Assembly (NCBI GenBank): GCA_014649575.1
Contig: BMTH01000008.1
Coordinates: forward strand, 310,001-374,000
Origin: Streptomyces griseoincarnatus
GTDB taxonomy: Bacteria > Actinomycetota > Actinomycetes > Streptomycetales > Streptomycetaceae
Direction of reading: 5' to 3'
DNA length: 64,000 bases
Made by a program: the position numbers and the translations under genes. Shown here piece by piece: positions 52,845 to 62,959 of this stretch (positions within the stretch are counted from its first letter, which is position 1; each line of letters starts with the position of its first letter). The notes under the pieces were generated by a model that was not told the DNA's origin, did no database searches, and saw only the letters and a program-made list of their open reading frames with translations.

Positions 52845-53092
52845 CGGTCGCCCTCCTCGACCACGTTGATCTGGAGGGAGACGCGGGTGGCGCCGGCGGT
52901 CAGGGTGCGGCGCAGCAGGGCGTCCACGGCGGCCAGCACCGCGTCGGCGCCACCTTCGGCCGTGTTGCCGAACGGCCCGACGTCCACCTCGTCCAGGTCG
53001 GCCGTCTCGATGACCTCGCGCGCCACGACGGCGTGCTCGGGCGCCTCGTCGAGATCGAAGGGCTCGGTCGTGAACTCCACTCGCAATCGCAC
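52841..53092 (-). CDS. Small protein resembling MTH1187/DUF77 thiamine-binding family
   Basis: An 83-residue alpha/beta protein. The order VEFTTEPF, a central VGPFGNTAEGGADAVLAAV and a final GATRVSLQINVV recalls the MTH1187/YkoF fold that binds thiamine or related pyrimidines. The assignment is tentative. It is coupled to the HTH gene and divergent from hyi; a pyrimidine-like ligand sensor would fit the neighbourhood. Confidence 0.55.
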   Translation of the reverse strand: MRLRVEFTTEPFDLDEAPEHAVVAREVIETADLDEVDVGPFGNTAEGGADAVLAAVDALLRRTLTAGATRVSLQINVVEEGDR

Positions 53093-53112
53093 GGGGCCAA
53101 CCTACCGACCTC

Positions 53113-53177
53113 TTGACAGCCGTTCACCGGTGCGGGCAATCTTCCAATAAGCAGAAAGCTTATTCCGTCATACGGAA
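53113..53177 (+). promoter_or_regulatory. hyi-glxR promoter with tandem AllR boxes
   Basis: TTGACA (53113-53118) and CAATCT (53137-53142) are 18 bp apart. AllR boxes TTCCAATAAGCAGAA (53142-53156) and TTCCGTCATACGGAA (53163-53177) start 21 bp apart and cover the start point and early transcript. The second box is a perfect inverted repeat. Confidence 0.75.
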
Positions 53178-53205
53178 AACACGATTGCGAAGGGAGCGCG
53201 GCCCG

Positions 53206-54036
53206 ATGGGATTCGCAGACCAGCGCTTCACCGTCAACCTGTCGATCCTCTTCACCGAGCTCCCGCTCCTGGAGCGCCCGGCGGCCGCCGCCGAGGCCGG
53301 TTTCGGCGCGGTCGAGCTGTGGTGGCCGTGGGTCGACTCACCCGTGCCGCCGCGGTCCGACCTGGACGCGCTGCGCACGGCGATCGAGGACGCGGGAGTA
53401 CGGCTCACCGGCCTGAACTTCTACGCCGGGCGGCTGCCGGGCCCCGACCGGGGCGCCCTGTCCGTGCCGGGTGAGGAGTCGGACCGGTTCCGGGCGAACG
53501 TCGAGGTCGCGGCCGGTTTCGCCGAGTCGCTCGGCTGCCGCGCCCTGAACGCGCTGTACGGCAACCGGGTCGACGGCGTGGACCCGGCCGAGCAGGACGC
53601 GCTCGCGCTGGAGAACCTCGTCCTCGCCGCGCGGGAGGCCCACCGGATCGGCGCCGTCCTGCTGGTCGAGGCGCTGAACCGGCCCGAGTCGCCGCACTAC
53701 CCGCTGGTGTCGGCGCCGGCCGCCACCGGTGTCGTCGACCGGGTCAACGCGGCCACGGGACTGGACAACGCGCGCTTCCTGATGGACCTGTACCACCTGG
53801 CCATGAACGGCGAGGACCTGACGGCGGTCATCGACCGCTTCGCGGACCGGACCGGGCATGCGCAGATCGCCGACAGCCCCGGACGCGGCGCGCCCGGCAC
53901 CGGGTCGCTCCCGCTGGAGGACCTGCTGGACCGGCTGCGGAAGGCCGGGTACGACGGCCGGGTCGGTCTGGAGTACAAGCCGGGCGACCGCCCGAGCGCG
54001 GAGGCCTTCGACTGGCTGCCGCGCGAGGCGCGCTGA
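53206..54036 (+). CDS. hyi: Hydroxypyruvate isomerase
   Basis: A 276-residue TIM-barrel isomerase that interconverts hydroxypyruvate and tartronate semialdehyde. The catalytic Glu residues lie in VLLVEALNRPESPHYPL and VGLEYKPGD; metal ligands include LMDLYHLAMNGED and GHAQIADSPGR. AAGGGAG precedes the ATG at 53206. First gene of a pair with glxR, 56 bp apart. Confidence 0.94.
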   Translation: MGFADQRFTVNLSILFTELPLLERPAAAAEAGFGAVELWWPWVDSPVPPRSDLDALRTAIEDAGVRLTGLNFYAGRLPGPDRGALSVPGEESDRFRANVEVAAGFAESLGCRALNALYGNRVDGVDPAEQDALALENLVLAAREAHRIGAVLLVEALNRPESPHYPLVSAPAATGVVDRVNAATGLDNARFLMDLYHLAMNGEDLTAVIDRFADRTGHAQIADSPGRGAPGTGSLPLEDLLDRLRKAGYDGRVGLEYKPGDRPSAEAFDWLPREAR

Positions 54037-54092
54037 CGCATTTCTTCCCGAGACGTATCTGCACGTACCGAGTCGTACCGAGAGGCACCCTC

Positions 54093-54983
54093 ATGAGCAC
54101 CCTTCCCAAGGTCGCCTGGATCGGTCTCGGCATCATGGGCTCCCCCATGTCCGAGAACCTGGTCAAGGCGGGCTACGACGTCACCGGCCACACCCTGGAG
54201 CGGGACAAGCTGGACCGGCTGGCCGCCGCGGGCGGCACCGCGGCCGCCTCCGTCGCCGAGGCGGTGCGGGACGCCGACGTGATCGTCACGATGGTCCCCG
54301 CCTCCCCGCAGGTCGAGGCCGTCGCGTACGGTCCCGACGGCATCCTGGAGAACGCCCGGCGCGGCGCCCTGCTGATCGACATGTCCTCGATCACCCCGCA
54401 GACCTCCGTCGACCTGGCCGCCGCCGCGAAGGACAAGGGCATCCGGGTGCTCGACGCGCCCGTGTCCGGCGGTGAGGCCGGGGCGATCGAGGCGGTGCTG
54501 TCCATCATGGTGGGCGGCGACCAGGCCGACTTCGACGAGGCGAAGCCGCTGTTCGAGGCGCTGGGGAAGACGATCGTGCGGTGCGGTCCGCACGGCTCCG
54601 GGCAGACGGTGAAGGCCGCCAACCAGCTGATCGTCGCCGTGAACATCCAGGCCTGCGCGGAGGCCGTGGTCTTCCTGGAGAAGTCCGGCGTCGACCTCGC
54701 GGCCGCGCTGGACGTCCTGGGCGGCGGGCTGGCCGGCTCGACCGTGCTGGCCCGCAAGAAGGACAACTTCCTGAACCGGGACTTCCGGCCGGGCTTCCGC
54801 ATCGACCTGCACCACAAGGACATGGGCATCGTCACCGACGCCGCCCGCACCGTGGGCGCCGTGCTGCCCGTCGGCGCCGTGGTCGCCCAGCTGGTGGCCG
54901 GCCTGCGCGCCCAGGGCGACGGCGGGCTCGACCACTCCGCGCTGCTGCGGGCCGTCGAGCGGCTGTCCGGCGCGCAGGTCTGA
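54093..54983 (+). CDS. glxR: 2-hydroxy-3-oxopropionate (tartronate semialdehyde) reductase
   Basis: A 296-residue beta-hydroxyacid dehydrogenase that reduces tartronate semialdehyde to glycerate with NAD(P)H. It shows the cofactor motif WIGLGIMGSPMSENL, the substrate loop DAPVSGGEAGA, and the catalytic Lys in KAANQLIV. It follows hyi, and Gcl 2 kb away makes its substrate. Glycerate kinase, the next step, is not in the window. Confidence 0.95.
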   Translation: MSTLPKVAWIGLGIMGSPMSENLVKAGYDVTGHTLERDKLDRLAAAGGTAAASVAEAVRDADVIVTMVPASPQVEAVAYGPDGILENARRGALLIDMSSITPQTSVDLAAAAKDKGIRVLDAPVSGGEAGAIEAVLSIMVGGDQADFDEAKPLFEALGKTIVRCGPHGSGQTVKAANQLIVAVNIQACAEAVVFLEKSGVDLAAALDVLGGGLAGSTVLARKKDNFLNRDFRPGFRIDLHHKDMGIVTDAARTVGAVLPVGAVVAQLVAGLRAQGDGGLDHSALLRAVERLSGAQV

Positions 54984-55005
54984 TCCCTGCCGCATCCCTG
55001 AGACC

Positions 55006-55118
55006 CCGGGCGGCGCCGGCGCCGACATCAGTCCCGTCGCGCCCAAGGCGGCGGCGCCGCCCGGACCCACGGCCCGCACCGCGACGCCGTACGGCCCGGA
55101 TGAGGGGTGGCCGTACGG
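55006..55118. terminator. Two hairpins downstream of glxR
   Basis: The 317-bp gap after glxR holds CCGGGCGGCGCC/GGCGCCGCCCGG (55006-55017 and 55053-55064) and CCGTACGGCC/GGCCGTACGG (55087-55096 and 55109-55118), both perfect. The rest of the gap to 55300 is GC-rich with no convincing gene. Confidence 0.6.
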
Positions 55119-55300
55119 CACGGCGGCGGTGCGGGCGGGGCGAGGGCGCCGCGGCGGCGCGAGCCAGTGCGGTGGTCAACGCCGCGGCCCGTCTCCTACG
55201 ACCTGAGGGGAGACGCCCCGCGGCCGTCGCCGCCGCCGCGGCCCCGGACCCACCGGCCTCCCGGCGTGCGGATCCGCCCGGACCGCAGCAGCCTGGGGGC

Positions 55301-55537
55301 ATGGCACATCCGACGGAGCATCCGCACATCGTGGTCCACGCGCCCGCCCTGGACGGCTCCCGGCGGGTCACCTCCGACGACGCGACGCTGGGCGTCGCCA
55401 CGCACACCGACGACGTGGGCGAGATCCTGCGCCTGGCCGACCTGTACGTCACCGACGTCGAGGACGCGGACTTCATCGAGTGGCAGGGCGGCGGCCCGGA
55501 CGACTGGCCGGGACTGCACGAGCACCACGAGTCATAG
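55301..55537 (+). CDS. Small acidic hypothetical protein
   Basis: A 78-residue acidic protein with VVHAPALDGSRRVTSDDATL and a C-terminal DFIEWQGGGPDDWPG. No named family was recognised. GGGGGC precedes the ATG. The coding character is good, with a clear third-position GC bias. Confidence 0.6.
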   Translation: MAHPTEHPHIVVHAPALDGSRRVTSDDATLGVATHTDDVGEILRLADLYVTDVEDADFIEWQGGGPDDWPGLHEHHES

Positions 55538-55702
55538 CGCGGCCCCTACGGCAACGTCCGTAGGGCGGCTACGACACCCTCAAATGAACCTCTGAACACC
55601 GCCTTATGAGGCTTCGGCGGGCCCCGCGCGCGGAACCATCCCCGCACACGGGGCCCGCCGGCACGGGGGCGGCGGGCCCCGTGTCCGAGGGGGTGTCCTG
55701 TC

Positions 55703-56407
55703 ATGGCCGACACCGCGCGCGTCCCGGAGACGCCGCACGAGCTCGCCCTGCTGGCCGGGGGGCCGCGCGCCGCCGTCATCGTGGCCGTCGTCGCCCTGCA
55801 CCTGCGCGGCGCCGTCCAACCCGGCGCTTCGAACACGGTGGTGGCGGTCGACACCGAGGCGGGGCGCGCGCTGCCGCCGCTGCCGACGCCCGAGAACGAC
55901 GTCCCGGTGAGGCTGAGGGTGCCGTACCTCGAGAGCGCCGTGTACCGCAGGCTGCACGAGCCGTGCCACGTACGGGAGTTGCTGCGCGACCCGGACGTCC
56001 GGTGGGCGGTGGACACGCTGAGGACCGGGCCGGCGGAGGCGGGCATGGTGAGTCCGCCGGCGTTGGGTACGACGCGGGCGGCACGCCGTCGCCTGCACGT
56101 CCTGCGCACCGCGTGTCCCGTCCCGGAGAGCCCGGCCGGCCTCTCCGACGAGGAGAAACTCCTGGCCGTCGCCCTGCACGGCCAGGCGGCCCTCCGCGTC
56201 GTCGTCCCCCGCTTCGCCCTCCGCGCAGGCCTCGCGGAACGCGGCCGCCTCCGCCGCAAACGCGCCCTGCGCCGCTTCATCTCCGCCTCCGGCGGCTCCG
56301 ACGGTGGCTACACGGGCCCCCACTACTGCGGCGGCGGGTTCTGCGGGGGTGGGAGTGGCGGTGGCTGCGGGGGCGGAGGAGGTTGTGGGGGCGGAGGGGG
56401 GAACTGA
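55703..56407 (+). CDS. TIGR04222-domain protein with Gly/Cys-rich tail
   Basis: A 234-residue protein starting with HELALLAGGPRAAVIVAVVA, typical of the TIGR04222 family. Helical repeats follow (VREL and DEEKLLAVALHGQAALR). The tail (about 200-234) is almost only Gly and Cys, with five cysteines between glycine runs. Most relatives have membrane segments; here they are weak, so the protein could be a shortened form. Function unknown. Confidence 0.75.
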   Translation: MADTARVPETPHELALLAGGPRAAVIVAVVALHLRGAVQPGASNTVVAVDTEAGRALPPLPTPENDVPVRLRVPYLESAVYRRLHEPCHVRELLRDPDVRWAVDTLRTGPAEAGMVSPPALGTTRAARRRLHVLRTACPVPESPAGLSDEEKLLAVALHGQAALRVVVPRFALRAGLAERGRLRRKRALRRFISASGGSDGGYTGPHYCGGGFCGGGSGGGCGGGGGCGGGGGN

Positions 56408-56487
56408 GCCCGGACCCATACCCGGTTGCCCAAGGTCCGTTCGCGGGGCGATCATCGCCGGATGGGGCAAGTCGAGGGCTGACGCTG

Positions 56488-56757
56488 GTGCGCGTCGTGC
56501 GGACGTGTTCCGCCCACCCGTCCCAGTGGGACGCCTGGGCGGCGGAGGGCCAGTACCTGTACCTGCGGTACCGGCACGGCGAAGGCTGCGTCGAGCGCCG
56601 CCCCGGCCCCGACGTCGACACACCGGAATCCTGGAACGAGGGGCTCTCGGCAGTCCTGGCCGAGTGGGACGACGGCACGGGCCGCGGGGCCATCGCCCTC
56701 GAAGGCTTCTGCGCGGCCTCCGGCCTGATCCTGGCGCCCGGCGCGGCGGTGAGCTGA
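56488..56757 (+). CDS. Small hypothetical protein
   Basis: An 89-residue protein with HPSQWDAWAAEGQYLYLRYR and a C-terminal ALEGFCAASGLILAPGA. It resembles a short conserved Streptomyces family of unknown function. The GTG at 56488 is the first sensible start. It follows the TIGR04222 gene by 80 bp and converges on gcl. Confidence 0.6.
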   Translation: MRVVRTCSAHPSQWDAWAAEGQYLYLRYRHGEGCVERRPGPDVDTPESWNEGLSAVLAEWDDGTGRGAIALEGFCAASGLILAPGAAVS

Positions 56758-56816
56758 CGCGGCGGGGCGGCGGGGGCGGGGTGCCCCCTGCCACCCCGCC
56801 CCCGCCAACGCTGTGG

Positions 56817-58601
<1,785 letters not shown>

Positions 58602-58670
58602 GGAGTACTCCTGCTTCGGCTTCTCGGATTCGCACGCCCGTCGCGCCCCGCGGTGAGCCGCTTCCGTTGA

Positions 58671-58738
58671 TTCCGTATAGCGGAATAATATTTCTGCTAT
58701 CTGGAATAAATGTAGAAGCGGCGGGCGGAGGCCGTCAA
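58671..58738 (-). promoter_or_regulatory. gcl promoter with tandem AllR boxes
   Basis: On the minus strand TTGACG (58738-58733) and TACATT (58714-58709), 18 bp apart, form a promoter. AllR boxes TTCTGCTATCTGGAA (58692-58706) and TTCCGTATAGCGGAA (58671-58685) start 21 bp apart and cover the start point and downstream region, as at hyi. Confidence 0.75.
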
Positions 58739-58813
58739 GAGAGCCGGAAGTACGGGACATCGGCGGGCCGGAGGAGGACCATGGACGCGCCCCGAGAACG
58801 ACGGAGTGGACCC

Positions 58814-59488
58814 ATGTCCGAGAGCCTCCCGGTGCGCTGTCCCGTCTGTCGGCGCTCGCACCGCTACACGGCCCAGGCCTACCCCTGCGCCTGCGGTGCG
58901 CCCGTCGCCGCGCCGCTGGACCCGGACCGGGTGCCGGCCGCCGTCGGGGAGCGCTCCTGGCACGAGGAATGGGTGACCGTGCGCTGCGGCAGCTGCGGCA
59001 CGCGCGGCGAGTGGCCGCACCCCGAACTGGGCTGCCCCTGCGGGACGGTGCTGCGCATCCCGGTCACGGGCGAGCGGGAGGAGGCGCCGGCCGCCGGAGG
59101 GCCGCTGCGGCCCACCGCCCCCACCGTGCCGATCCGCACGGCGCGCGACGCGGTCACGGCTGCCGTGCTGTACCTGCGCCGTCTCGGCCACGACGACATC
59201 CGGCGCGCGGACCAGCGGCCGACGTCCGGCATCGGACTGGCCGGCCGGGGCGTGCTGGCCCAGCTCGACCCGTCGGCGCGGCGCGCGACCCCGCGGGACG
59301 TGGAGTGCCTGTGGCTGACCGCCATGACGGAGTCCGCGGCCTGCCTGTACTTCTCCCTCTCCGGCTACAGCGGCGAGGCCCGCGCCCGCGCCGACGCCCT
59401 GGACGTCCCGCTGTTCGTCCTCGAGCCCTCGGGCGCCGCCCGCCCCGAGAACGCCCCGGCGGTGGCGCTGGACGCGGACGCGTCCTGA
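58814..59488 (+). CDS. Zinc-ribbon protein with degenerate Mrr-like nuclease domain
   Basis: A 224-residue protein. The first 100 residues hold two zinc ribbons (CPVCRRSH, CACG; then CGSCG and CPCG). The C-terminal part (about 115-210) has the order of an Mrr-type restriction endonuclease fold, but the catalytic segment that is normally Gln-x-Lys reads VLAQLD, so the nuclease is probably dead. GGAG lies seven bases before the ATG at 58814. It faces away from gcl. It may act in nucleic-acid binding. Confidence 0.65.
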   Translation: MSESLPVRCPVCRRSHRYTAQAYPCACGAPVAAPLDPDRVPAAVGERSWHEEWVTVRCGSCGTRGEWPHPELGCPCGTVLRIPVTGEREEAPAAGGPLRPTAPTVPIRTARDAVTAAVLYLRRLGHDDIRRADQRPTSGIGLAGRGVLAQLDPSARRATPRDVECLWLTAMTESAACLYFSLSGYSGEARARADALDVPLFVLEPSGAARPENAPAVALDADAS

Positions 59489-59531
59489 AACTCCGGCGAC
59501 GCGTGCGCCGGGTGGGCCCGATACTCGTCGG

Positions 59532-60077
59532 ATGCGCATCCGACCCGCCGCCCCCGCCGAACTGCCCGCCCTCCAGGACGTCGAACGGGCGGCCGGCGCG
59601 CCGTTCCGCGACCTGGGCATGCCGGAGATCGCCGAGGACGACCCTCCGGCCCTGGACGTGCTGGAGCGCTACCACAGGTGCGGCCGCTGCTGGGTCGCGG
59701 CGGACGAGGAGGACGGCCGGCCCCTCGCGTATCTGATCGCCGAGCCGGTGGACGGCGCGCTCCACGTGGAGCAGGTGTCCGTCCACCCGGACGCGGCACG
59801 CCGCGGTATGGGCCGCGCCCTGCTCGCCCACGCCGCGCACCGGGCCCGCGAGGAGGGTCTGACCGCTCTCACCCTCACCACGTTCGCCGAGGTCCCGTGG
59901 AACGCCCCGTACTACGCCCGCCTCGGCTTCCGCACGCTGGGCGAGGACGAACTCACCCCGGGGCTGCGGCGGATCCGCGCCGAGGAGAGCGCCCACGGCC
60001 TCGACCACTGGCCGCGCGTGTCGATGCGGCTCGAACTGCCGCGCGGCGAGACGGCGTTCGGCGGTCCGGCCCGATGA
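59532..60077 (+). CDS. GNAT-family N-acetyltransferase
   Basis: A 181-residue GNAT protein with VEQVSVHPDAARRGMGRALL as the acetyl-CoA loop and NAPYYARLGF in the last motif. A GATACT hexamer ends seven bases before the ATG, suggesting a leaderless transcript. Its stop overlaps the next GNAT gene (ATGA). Substrate unknown. Confidence 0.88.
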   Translation: MRIRPAAPAELPALQDVERAAGAPFRDLGMPEIAEDDPPALDVLERYHRCGRCWVAADEEDGRPLAYLIAEPVDGALHVEQVSVHPDAARRGMGRALLAHAAHRAREEGLTALTLTTFAEVPWNAPYYARLGFRTLGEDELTPGLRRIRAEESAHGLDHWPRVSMRLELPRGETAFGGPAR

Positions 60078-60538
60078 CGGTCAGGACGGCACGCGCGCAC
60101 GATCTTCCCGGATTCCTGGGCCTGGCGGCGCAGGTGGAGCAGTGGTTCGGGCCCATGGTCGAGGAGCCCGGCTTCCATGACGCGGTGCGCGAGCACATCG
60201 CCGCCTCCATGGCGTTGGTCGCCCCGTCCTCCGGGCCGGACCTGCTCGGCGGGCTGCTCTTCGGGGCCGAGGCGCCGACGTACCACGTGCACTGGCTCGT
60301 CGTCTCCCGCCGGGCCCGCGGCACGGGCGTCGGGCGGGCGCTGATGGAGGAGGCGGTACGCCGCTGGGTGCGCGGCCCCGGCGAGATCGAGGTGGTCACC
60401 TTCGGACCGGACCACCCCGGTGCGGTTGTCAGCGGCGCCCGCGTCTTCTACGAACGGCTCGGCTTCGTCCCCGCCGAGGCCGCCGCTCCGGGACCGGAGG
60501 GCGGCTCCCGGCAGGTCTACCGGCGGGCGGTGGGCTGA
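60074..60538 (+). CDS. Second GNAT-family N-acetyltransferase
   Basis: A 154-residue GNAT protein with HWLVVSRRARGTGVGRALME and ARVFYERLGFVPAE. It is translationally coupled to the preceding GNAT gene but not closely similar to it, so it is unlikely to be a recent duplicate. Substrate unknown. Confidence 0.87.
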   Translation: MTVRTARAHDLPGFLGLAAQVEQWFGPMVEEPGFHDAVREHIAASMALVAPSSGPDLLGGLLFGAEAPTYHVHWLVVSRRARGTGVGRALMEEAVRRWVRGPGEIEVVTFGPDHPGAVVSGARVFYERLGFVPAEAAAPGPEGGSRQVYRRAVG

Positions 60539-60622
60539 GCGGGGCTCGGACCGTCGCGTGCCCCTCCCGGAGTTCGATCGTGCGGACCGTGTCCGAGACC
60601 GTCAGGACCGTGTCCGCGACCC

Positions 60623-60766
60623 TCATCGGGAGGGTGCACAGGACTTCCAGGCGGCTCGGGACGTCGTAGTGGGCCGGGCGGCGACGGCACGGCCCAGGTT
60701 CGCGCCGAGGGTGTCGCCGAGGAGGGCCGTCCCGCCGGTGCCGTGGCTGCGGGAGAGTGCGGTCAC
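60623..60766 (-). pseudogene. N-terminal fragment of a second acyl-CoA ligase gene
   Basis: A GTG at 60766 overlaps the stop of the intact ligase gene (GTGA) and encodes SRSHGTGGTALLGDTLGANL followed by GRAVAARP, the characteristic N-terminus of long-chain acyl-CoA synthetases. Family similarity then stops abruptly near 60675 and a TGA follows at 60623. About 500 codons are missing, so the second ligase of this operon has been deleted. Confidence 0.6.
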
Positions 60767-62436
60767 CGGAAGTCCTCCTCGCGGTACTCGGCGTTCGAGC
60801 CGGCCGCCGTCGCCTCGCGCAGCGCGATGCGGCGAATCTTGCCGGAAACTGTCTTGGGCAGCTCGCCGAACTCCAGGCGGCGGACGCGCTTGTAGGGGGC
60901 GAGCACCTCGCGGGAGTGCTCGAAGAGGACCTTCGCCGTGTCGGGGCCCGGCTCCCAGCCCTCCGCGAGCACGATGTACGCCTTCGGGACGGCCAGCCGC
61001 AGCTCGTCCGGCGCGGGCACCACGGCCGCCTCGGCGACCGCCTCGTGCTCCAGCAGCGCGCTCTCCAGCTCGAACGGGCTGATCTTGTAGTCGGACGCCT
61101 TGAACACGTCGTCCGCGCGCCCGACGTAGGTGATGTAGCCGTCATCGTCGCGGGAGCCGATGTCGCCGGTGCGGTAGTAACCGCCGGCCATCGCCTCCGC
61201 CGTGCGCTCCGGGTCGCCGTGGTATCCCGTCATCAGGCCGACGGGCCGCTCGGACAGGTCGAGCGCGATCTCGCCCTCCGCCGCGCCGGGCGCGCCGGAG
61301 ACCGGGTCGAGGAGCTCGACGCGGTAGCCGGGGCTGGGGCGGCCCATGGAGCCGGTCTTGAGGACCTGGCCGGGGCTGTTGGACACCTGCACGGCGGTCT
61401 CGGTCTGCCCGAAGCCGTCGCGGATGGTGACGCCCCAGGCGCGTCGGACCTGCTCGATGACCTCCGGATTCAGGGGCTCGCCCGCGGCGACGACCTCGCG
61501 GGGCGGGGTGCGCAGCCGGCCCAGGTCGGACTGGATGAGCATGCGCCACACGGTCGGCGGGGCGCAGAAGGTGGTGACGCCCGCCTTGTCCATCTCGGCC
61601 AGCAGGCGGGGCGCGTCGAAGCGGGTGTAGTTGTGCAGGAAGACGGTCGCCTCGGCGTTCCACGGGGCGAAGAGGTTGGACCAGGCGTGCTTGGCCCAGC
61701 CGGGCGAGGAGATGTTGAGGTGCACGTCGCCGGGGCGCAGGCCGATCCAGTACATGGTCGCCAGATGCCCGATCGGGTACGAGGTGTGGGTGTGCTCCAC
61801 CAGCTTGGGGCGGGCGGTGGTGCCGGAGGTGAAGTAGAGCATCAGCGGGTCGTCGGCGAGGGTCGGCCCGTCGGGCGTGAACCGGTCGGGCGCGCCGTAC
61901 GCTTCGGCGTAGGGCAGCCAGTCCCCGCCGGGCTCCTCCCCCACCGCGATGCGGGTGTAGCCCCCGGGCACCTCGTCGAACTTCGCGGCGTCGGCGGAGC
62001 GCGCGATCACATGGCGGACCCGGCCGCGGTCGACACGGTCGCGCAGGTCGGCGGGGCCGAGCAGCGGGGTGGCGGGGATGACCACGGCGCGCAGCTTCAT
62101 CGCGGCCAGGGCGGTCTCCCACAGCTCGGCCTGGTTGCCGAGCATCACCAGCACCCGGTCCTCGGCGGCCACGCCCCGCTCGCGCAGCCAGTTCGCGACC
62201 CGGTCGGAGCGGCGCGACAGCTCGGCGAAGGACAGGCGCGTCCCGCCGCCGTCCTCCTCGACCAGGTGCAGGGCCGTGCGGTCGTTGCCGTCGGCGATCG
62301 CGTCGAACCAGTCCAGGGCCCAGTTGAAGCGCTCGGGCCGGGGCCAGACGAAGTCCCGGTAGGCGGTGGTGTAGTCCTCACGGTGTTCCAGCAGGAAGTC
62401 CCGGGCCCTGCGGAACTGCTCCGTCGCCGTCGTCAT
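60763..62436 (-). CDS. Acyl-CoA synthetase (medium-chain/acetyl-CoA ligase-like)
   Basis: A 557-residue AMP-forming ligase that activates a carboxylate as acyl-AMP and then acyl-CoA. Motifs are YFTSGTTARPKLVEH (P-loop), DGFGQTETA, GYYRTGDIG, and the C-terminal Lys in LPKTVSGKIRR. It resembles medium-chain acyl-CoA synthetases. GAGGAGGACGC precedes the ATG at 62436. It is the first gene of an operon whose second gene is truncated. Confidence 0.93.
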   Translation of the reverse strand: MTTATEQFRRARDFLLEHREDYTTAYRDFVWPRPERFNWALDWFDAIADGNDRTALHLVEEDGGGTRLSFAELSRRSDRVANWLRERGVAAEDRVLVMLGNQAELWETALAAMKLRAVVIPATPLLGPADLRDRVDRGRVRHVIARSADAAKFDEVPGGYTRIAVGEEPGGDWLPYAEAYGAPDRFTPDGPTLADDPLMLYFTSGTTARPKLVEHTHTSYPIGHLATMYWIGLRPGDVHLNISSPGWAKHAWSNLFAPWNAEATVFLHNYTRFDAPRLLAEMDKAGVTTFCAPPTVWRMLIQSDLGRLRTPPREVVAAGEPLNPEVIEQVRRAWGVTIRDGFGQTETAVQVSNSPGQVLKTGSMGRPSPGYRVELLDPVSGAPGAAEGEIALDLSERPVGLMTGYHGDPERTAEAMAGGYYRTGDIGSRDDDGYITYVGRADDVFKASDYKISPFELESALLEHEAVAEAAVVPAPDELRLAVPKAYIVLAEGWEPGPDTAKVLFEHSREVLAPYKRVRRLEFGELPKTVSGKIRRIALREATAAGSNAEYREEDFR

Positions 62437-62563
62437 GCGTCCTCCTCGGTGCCGAACCTTGCCGGGCGGCTCACCGCCATCGTGTAATCCGTGGTGCAGG
62501 TCTCACTACCCCCCGAACCGGGGGTGTGCGCCCGCACTCGGGCCGCGGTGAAGGGGCGAACAG

Positions 62564-62806
62564 GTGACGGCAGAGCGCGTACGCCCCGCTCACCGCGCGA
62601 GCCGCACCGCACCGGGCGGCGCCACCCCCGGGGAGGTGGCCGTGCAGGCCTGTGCCGCGGCGGGGGCGGCGAACGCGGCGGCGGCCGCGCGGGTGGGGCC
62701 GACGGCCGAAACGGTCAAGGCGAAGCTGCGGTCCGTGATGGGACGCTGGGGCCCGGACCCGGGCGGGGCGGCGGTCGCCGCCCGCAGGGCCGGGTGGTTG
62801 CCGTAG
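62564..62806 (+). CDS. Small LuxR-type helix-turn-helix protein
   Basis: An 80-residue Ala-rich protein. AAAAARVGPTAETVKAKLRS resembles a LuxR recognition-helix region, and the end GGAAVAARRAGWLP matches the usual end of such domains. No receiver or sensor part is present. GGGGCGAACAG lies before the GTG. The coding case is moderate; the family link is an inference. Confidence 0.5.
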   Translation: MTAERVRPAHRASRTAPGGATPGEVAVQACAAAGAANAAAAARVGPTAETVKAKLRSVMGRWGPDPGGAAVAARRAGWLP

Positions 62807-62959
62807 ATTTGCGGTGTTCTCCCACGGACGGCAATAGCACGAGTACACCATTGATTAGCAGTTGATCGGAACGTTGTCATTTACCTCACTACACCGTCCG
62901 CCGGAATTGAGGACCCTGTTGCCTAATATTGGCCAGGACACGCCACACGGAGGGGAGCG

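Noticed and set aside
54984..55300. Gene in the gap after glxR
   Set aside because: Open frames exist on both strands but consist of Arg/Ala/Gly-rich sequence overlapping two perfect hairpins, without a ribosome site.
60540..60680. A separate gene reading through the region after the truncated ligase
   Set aside because: An alternative minus-strand frame is open here, but it contains short repeated GACACGGTC units, no ribosome site and no family resemblance.
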